A DNA stretch of 8,576 nucleotides from DASVBJ01 sp036375895 (GTDB lineage Bacteria; Actinomycetota; Actinomycetes; JACCUZ01): contig DASVBJ010000212.1 of the NCBI GenBank assembly GCA_036375895.1, forward strand, positions 1 through 8,576, in the 5' to 3' direction. Made by a program: the position numbers and the translations under genes. Below, one piece after another: positions 6,111-8,576 of this stretch (within the stretch, counting starts at the first letter, position 1; each line of letters begins with the position of its first letter). The notes beneath the pieces were generated by a model. The model saw nothing but the letters and a program-made list of their open reading frames with translations. It did no database searches and was not told where the DNA came from.

Positions 6111-6716
6111 TCACTGCGGCCGCTGGCCGGTGGTGTTGTAGATGTCCTGGATGACCGCGTCGACGAGGTGCGTCTCGACGGTGTGGTCGAGCGCCCCCTG
6201 GTCGCGCAGCTCACGGACCGCGGGCACCGGGTCGGGGTCGGCGAACAGCCGCTCGTCCGAGTAGTCGACCGGTCTGCCGGTCGGGTCGAGCGTCCACCAG
6301 GACGCCTCGAGGGCGATGCCGTTGTTGTCGCTGAAGTAGATCGACCGGAGGAAGCCGTGGTCGATGACGTCGGTGACCTCGCAGCCGTGGCTCTTCAGCC
6401 GGTCGCGCAGGCGCAGCAGCGCGTCCTCGTCGGGCAGGTGCATCGACAGGTGGTCGAACTGGGAGGCCTGGTCATAGGGCACGCCGGCCGGCTTGGCGTA
6501 GGTCGCGAGGTGGGCGCCGGTGTACTCGAAGAAGGCGACGGTGTTGCCGGGCGCCACCTCGAAGAAGTAGTGACGGAAGGCGGGCGTGGCCAGGGTGGTG
6601 ACCAGACGGGCGTCCAGGACGCCGTGCCAGAAGCGGACTGTTGCGTCCATGTCCGGCGTCACCAGGGCGAGGTGGTGCACACCCCGCCAGTGCACCGTGT
6701 CGGGGGTAGCAGCCAT
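6111..6716 (-). CDS. VOC (glyoxalase/extradiol dioxygenase) family metalloprotein
   Basis: A 201-residue protein with one vicinal-oxygen-chelate domain made of two beta-alpha-beta3 halves. The first half runs from GVHHLALVTPDMDATVRFW (metal ligand candidate H15) to AFFEYTG (E64). The second runs from FDHLSMHL (H89) to GIALEAS (E137). This is the four-position ligand pattern of the superfamily. About 60 residues after E137 (DPTGRPVDYSDERLF and onward) form a C-terminal extension beyond a minimal VOC domain. The superfamily includes glyoxalase I, methylmalonyl-CoA epimerase, ring-cleaving dioxygenases and resistance proteins, so the reaction is open. The position ahead of a CoA ligase favours a catabolic role, such as dioxygenation or isomerisation. 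The start ATG at 6716 has only a distant GGGAG (12-base gap), and a strong hairpin lies 26 bases upstream of it. Confidence 0.85.
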   Translation of the reverse strand: MAATPDTVHWRGVHHLALVTPDMDATVRFWHGVLDARLVTTLATPAFRHYFFEVAPGNTVAFFEYTGAHLATYAKPAGVPYDQASQFDHLSMHLPDEDALLRLRDRLKSHGCEVTDVIDHGFLRSIYFSDNNGIALEASWWTLDPTGRPVDYSDERLFADPDPVPAVRELRDQGALDHTVETHLVDAVIQDIYNTTGQRPQ

Positions 6717-6742
6717 GGCTCGACGCTACTCCCGCAGCCGGG

Positions 6743-6775
6743 GCCCGGCGAGCCCTGCTCAGGCGCTCGCCGGGC
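6743..6775 (-). terminator. Hairpin at the stop codon of the small gene, ahead of the VOC gene
   Basis: GCCCGGCGAGC (6743-6753) is the exact reverse complement of 6765-6775. An inner CCT/AGG pair and a small loop holding the small gene's stop codon complete an 11+3 bp stem with one bulged base. It can act as a terminator for the small gene or as an attenuator before the VOC gene, since only 26 bases remain before the VOC start. There is no U-tract. Confidence 0.55.
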
Positions 6776-6941
6776 GGCGCCGGATCGCGATGAGCAGGGA
6801 CGACAGGGCGGACATCGGCCGGTTGTCCGAGCGGGGCCGGGCGACCTTCCGGACCTTGCGGACCCGGGCGAAGTCGTTGGCCACCTCCCGCATCTGCAGG
6901 TCGGCGAGCGCCGGGGCGAAGAAGTTGGGTGACATCGACAT
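6759..6941 (-). CDS. Small basic hypothetical protein, 60 residues
   Basis: A 60-residue protein beginning MSMSPNFFAPALADLQMREV. I do not recognise it as a named family. It has a short hydrophobic N-terminus without a clear signal or membrane segment, a predicted helix with alternating charges (MREVANDFARVRKVRKVARP) and an Arg/Pro-rich end (IAIRRRPASA). Its general shape resembles the many short 'ALAEERxRELxxEA'-type proteins of actinobacteria, but this is only an impression. Support for its being real: GGAG lies 8 bases before the ATG, a usual spacing, and it fills the gap upstream of the VOC gene on the same strand, 42 bases away. It may be the first gene of the minus-strand set, or a separate gene ended by the hairpin over its stop codon. 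Confidence 0.6.
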   Translation of the reverse strand: MSMSPNFFAPALADLQMREVANDFARVRKVRKVARPRSDNRPMSALSSLLIAIRRRPASA

Positions 6942-7083
6942 GACGTCGTCTCCAGGTCTCGGTCGGTGGCGGCAGGCGCCGCCTTACACCGGGAAAGATG
7001 CGCCCTAAGGGGTGGCTCCTACATCGGGACAACTACTAGTCCGACGGGTCCGGGTGCCTTAGATCCCAGGTCCTCGCCCTCGC

Positions 7084-7119
7084 GAGACCCGGGCCGTTGG
7101 CCCGACCGGGCCGGGTCTC
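7084..7119 (+). promoter_or_regulatory. Alternative hairpins in the flavodoxin leader
   Basis: GAGACCCGG (7084-7092) pairs with CCGGGTCTC (7111-7119). A second stem, CGGGCC (7090-7095) with GGCCCG (7099-7104) and a GTT loop, shares bases 7090-7092, so the two compete in part. A third stem is possible between 7108-7114 and 7131-7137. They lie 65 to 100 bases before the flavodoxin start. This may be leader regulation or simply GC-rich chance; no known riboswitch was recognised. Confidence 0.3.
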
Positions 7120-7172
7120 CCTCCTCTGGGCCGGCCCCGGACCGTCGCCGAGCCTGGAGTCGCACCACGCTG

Positions 7173-7179
7173 AAGGAGG
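7173..7179 (+). promoter_or_regulatory. Strong ribosome binding site of the flavodoxin gene
   Basis: AAGGAGG, an almost full anti-16S match, lies 5 bases before ATG at 7185. It is the best site in the window, fixes the start, and suggests high translation. Confidence 0.85.
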
Positions 7180-7184
7180 CCCTC

Positions 7185-7712
7185 ATGCACGTCGTCGTCG
7201 CCTACGAGAGCCTGTTCGGCAACACCCACGAGATCGCCGAGGCGATCGCCGAGGGCGCCCGCACGGCCCGACCGGACTCCGAGGTCAGCTGCGTCCCGGT
7301 CGCCGAGGCCGGGCCGGACGTCGTCGCGTCCGCCGACGTGCTGGTGGTCGGCGGTCCCACCCACATGCACGGCATGTCGTCCGGGATGAGCCGCCGGATG
7401 GGGCTCTCCGCCGAGGAGAAGAAGGGCGTGGAGGCGCACCCCGCCGACTCGGCGGCGGAGGGACCCGGCGTACGGGACTGGTTCCGCACGCTCCCGAAGG
7501 CCGCCGGAGGGCACCGGGCCGCGGCCTTCGACACCCGGGCGGACTCGCGGTTGGCAGGCGGCGCGGCGAACGGCATCGCCCGGGCGCTGCGACAACACGG
7601 CTTCGACCTGCTGGCGGAGCCCGAGGGGTTCATCATCGAGGACGCCGCTGGCCCTCTGCGCGAAGGCGAGCGCACTCGGGCCGTCGCGTGGGGAGCCGAC
7701 CTCGTCCGCTGA
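7185..7712 (+). CDS. Flavodoxin-family (FMN-binding) protein
   Basis: A 175-residue cytoplasmic protein with a flavodoxin-like fold. It opens with strand HVVVAYES, then the FMN phosphate loop SLFGNTHEIA (residues 9-18, the usual S/T-x-x-G-N-T pattern). A second flavin loop is GGPTHMHGMSS (56-66), and a third likely contact is AFDTRADSRLAGGAA (114-128). The insert between 70 and 95 is charged and polar. Length is near that of long-chain flavodoxins. It should carry electrons, or act with a redox partner or as a small flavoprotein reductase; no partner reductase lies in the window. The long 5' leader with hairpins and the very strong ribosome binding site suggest conditional, high expression. 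It is divergent from the minus-strand set and 28 bases upstream of the kinase-like gene, so co-transcription is possible. Confidence 0.88.
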   Translation: MHVVVAYESLFGNTHEIAEAIAEGARTARPDSEVSCVPVAEAGPDVVASADVLVVGGPTHMHGMSSGMSRRMGLSAEEKKGVEAHPADSAAEGPGVRDWFRTLPKAAGGHRAAAFDTRADSRLAGGAANGIARALRQHGFDLLAEPEGFIIEDAAGPLREGERTRAVAWGADLVR

Positions 7713-7727
7713 CGGCGGCCGGGGCCG

Positions 7728-7733
7728 TAGGGT
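7728..7733 (+). promoter_or_regulatory. Candidate -10 element for a leaderless transcript
   Basis: TAGGGT fits the actinobacterial TANNNT -10 pattern and lies 7 bases before the GTG at 7741. That spacing puts the transcription start at, or next to, the start codon. There is no good Shine-Dalgarno sequence for this GTG, which agrees with leaderless translation. The -35 is not clear. Confidence 0.45.
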
Positions 7734-7740
7734 CGTCGGC

Positions 7741-8576
7741 GTGCCGGTCGACCTCCCCGAAGACGACGTGCGTGCCGCCGTCGAGGCCTTGCTCGGTCAC
7801 CCGGTCGACCGGCTGACCTGGCGGGCCCGGCCCATCGACCCGGAGCTGCGGCTCCACAGCGTCACCGGTGCTGTCCTGCGCGTGGCCGCCGACGCCGACG
7901 GCGAGCGCCTGACCCTGGTGGTCAAGCAGACCCGTCGGGGGCCGGACGCCGACCCCGGCGCGCTGTGGGTGTCCGGCGCGGACCCCGGCCACCGCGGCTA
8001 CTGGAAGCGGGAGTGGCTCGCCTACGCGTCCGGCCTCCTCGGCTCGCTGCCCGGGGGCCTGCGCGCGCCCCGCCTGCTGCTCGCCACCGAGCCCGCGCCG
8101 GACGAGGCCTGGCTGTGGCTGGAGGACGTCGACGGCCTGCCGGGCACGGCCTTCGCCGACGTCCACTACGCCGCCGCCGCACGAGACCTGGGCACGATGC
8201 AGGGCGCGTACGCCGCGGGCCGCGCCCCGCTCCCGGACGCACCGTGGCTCTCCCGTGGCTGGCTGGCCGCCTGGATCGATACGACCGAGCGCTGGTGGCC
8301 GCTCGTCGAGGACGACGGGGCATGGGCCGACGACCGGCTGGCCGCGCTCCGACCCCTGCGGGCGCGGGGCCTCGCCGTCTGGCGGGAGCGGCAGACGCTG
8401 CTGCGCCTGCTCGACGCCGCGGCCCCCACGTTGACGCACCACGACTTCTGGCCGACGAACCTGTTCGCCGGCGCCGACGGCCGCACGGTCGCCCTCGACT
8501 GGTCGGTGTGCGGGCTCGGGGTGGTCACGGGTGACCTCGAGCAGCTCACGCTCGACCCGGTCTGGATGCAGGTGCG
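7741..8576 (+). CDS. Phosphotransferase (APH/choline-kinase fold) family protein, 3'-truncated by the window
   Basis: This frame has a GTG start and stays open to the last base; about 278 residues are visible. The N-lobe has a likely ATP-binding lysine K62 in LTLVVKQ, followed by WKREWLAYASGLL as in aminoglycoside/choline kinase-like proteins. The C-lobe has the catalytic (Brenner) motif HHDFWPTNLF (H233, D235, N240) and the metal-binding Asp D253 in VALDWS, taking the place of the kinase DFG Asp. The family phosphorylates small molecules (aminoglycosides, macrolides, choline, sugars and others), or is an uncharacterised small-molecule kinase. No resistance or secondary-metabolite context is visible, so I do not call it a resistance gene. 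A later in-frame GTG at 7768 is a possible alternative start. It may be co-transcribed with the flavodoxin gene, or have its own leaderless promoter. Confidence 0.82.
   Translation, partial: MPVDLPEDDVRAAVEALLGHPVDRLTWRARPIDPELRLHSVTGAVLRVAADADGERLTLVVKQTRRGPDADPGALWVSGADPGHRGYWKREWLAYASGLLGSLPGGLRAPRLLLATEPAPDEAWLWLEDVDGLPGTAFADVHYAAAARDLGTMQGAYAAGRAPLPDAPWLSRGWLAAWIDTTERWWPLVEDDGAWADDRLAALRPLRARGLAVWRERQTLLRLLDAAAPTLTHHDFWPTNLFAGADGRTVALDWSVCGLGVVTGDLEQLTLDPVWMQV

Larger units (their letters stand above)
6942..7184. promoter_or_regulatory. Divergent intergenic region with several repeats
   Basis: This 243-base region must hold the promoters of the small gene (leftward) and the flavodoxin gene (rightward). 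It contains CCTTA (6982-6986) with TAAGG (7006-7010), the odd palindrome CCCTAAGGG (7003-7011), and CCTTAG again at 7057-7062. It also holds GGGAC-N8-GTCC (7026-7042) around ACTAGT, and the palindrome CTCGCGAG (7079-7086). A weak leftward promoter is possible (TTGTCC at 7032-7027, TAGGGC at 7007-7002, 19-base spacer). I found no convincing rightward promoter. Confidence 0.4.

Noticed and set aside
4403..6154. Long plus-strand frames opposite the ligase gene, and similar ones over 2892-4928 and 5487-6932
   Set aside because: They are Arg/Pro/Gly-rich with no domain, and they overlap genes with complete motif sets.
7026..7042. DosR-type hypoxia box
   Set aside because: The GGGAC and GTCC halves are separated by 8 bases instead of 4, and the outer bases do not fit the consensus.
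7741..8576. Aminoglycoside-resistance gene
   Set aside because: Only the general kinase-fold motifs are present. There is no resistance-specific signature, mobile element or antibiotic cluster nearby.

Overview
The window is very GC-rich (roughly 70 percent), with strong third-position G/C bias, GTG starts and mycothiol-type enzyme families. It therefore looks like an Actinomycetota chromosome. A Nocardioides-like or related soil actinobacterium would fit, but I cannot fix the genus. No tRNA, rRNA, CRISPR array, insertion sequence or phage gene was seen. Composition is even throughout, so nothing points to recent transfer.

Layout from left to right: (1) the 3' end of an hrpA-type RNA helicase gene; (2) a secreted thermolysin-family (M4) metalloprotease with a full propeptide and an unusual C-terminal CUB-like domain, with an inverted repeat before it and two hairpins after it; (3) a MDMPI/DinB-fold protein with its own candidate promoter and operator; (4) on the minus strand, converging on gene 3 so that the stop codons share CTAG, a compact set transcribed right to left: a 60-residue small protein, a VOC metalloprotein, an acyl-CoA synthetase and a citrate-synthase-like protein of the 'citryl-CoA lyase' type; (5) a 243-base divergent intergenic region; (6) on the plus strand, a flavodoxin-family protein and the start of a phosphotransferase/kinase-fold gene that runs off the window.

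The minus-strand set is the most coherent unit. The ligase and the citrate-synthase-like gene overlap by ATGA, and the VOC gene lies 28 bases upstream of the ligase. This suggests a catabolic module: a VOC enzyme makes or rearranges an acid, the ligase turns it into a CoA thioester, and the last enzyme acts on the C-C bond next to the thioester. The substrate cannot be told from sequence. The last enzyme keeps only one of the three catalytic residues expected of citrate-synthase-fold lyases, so its usual name may not describe its chemistry. The protease, the flavodoxin and the kinase look functionally unrelated to this module.
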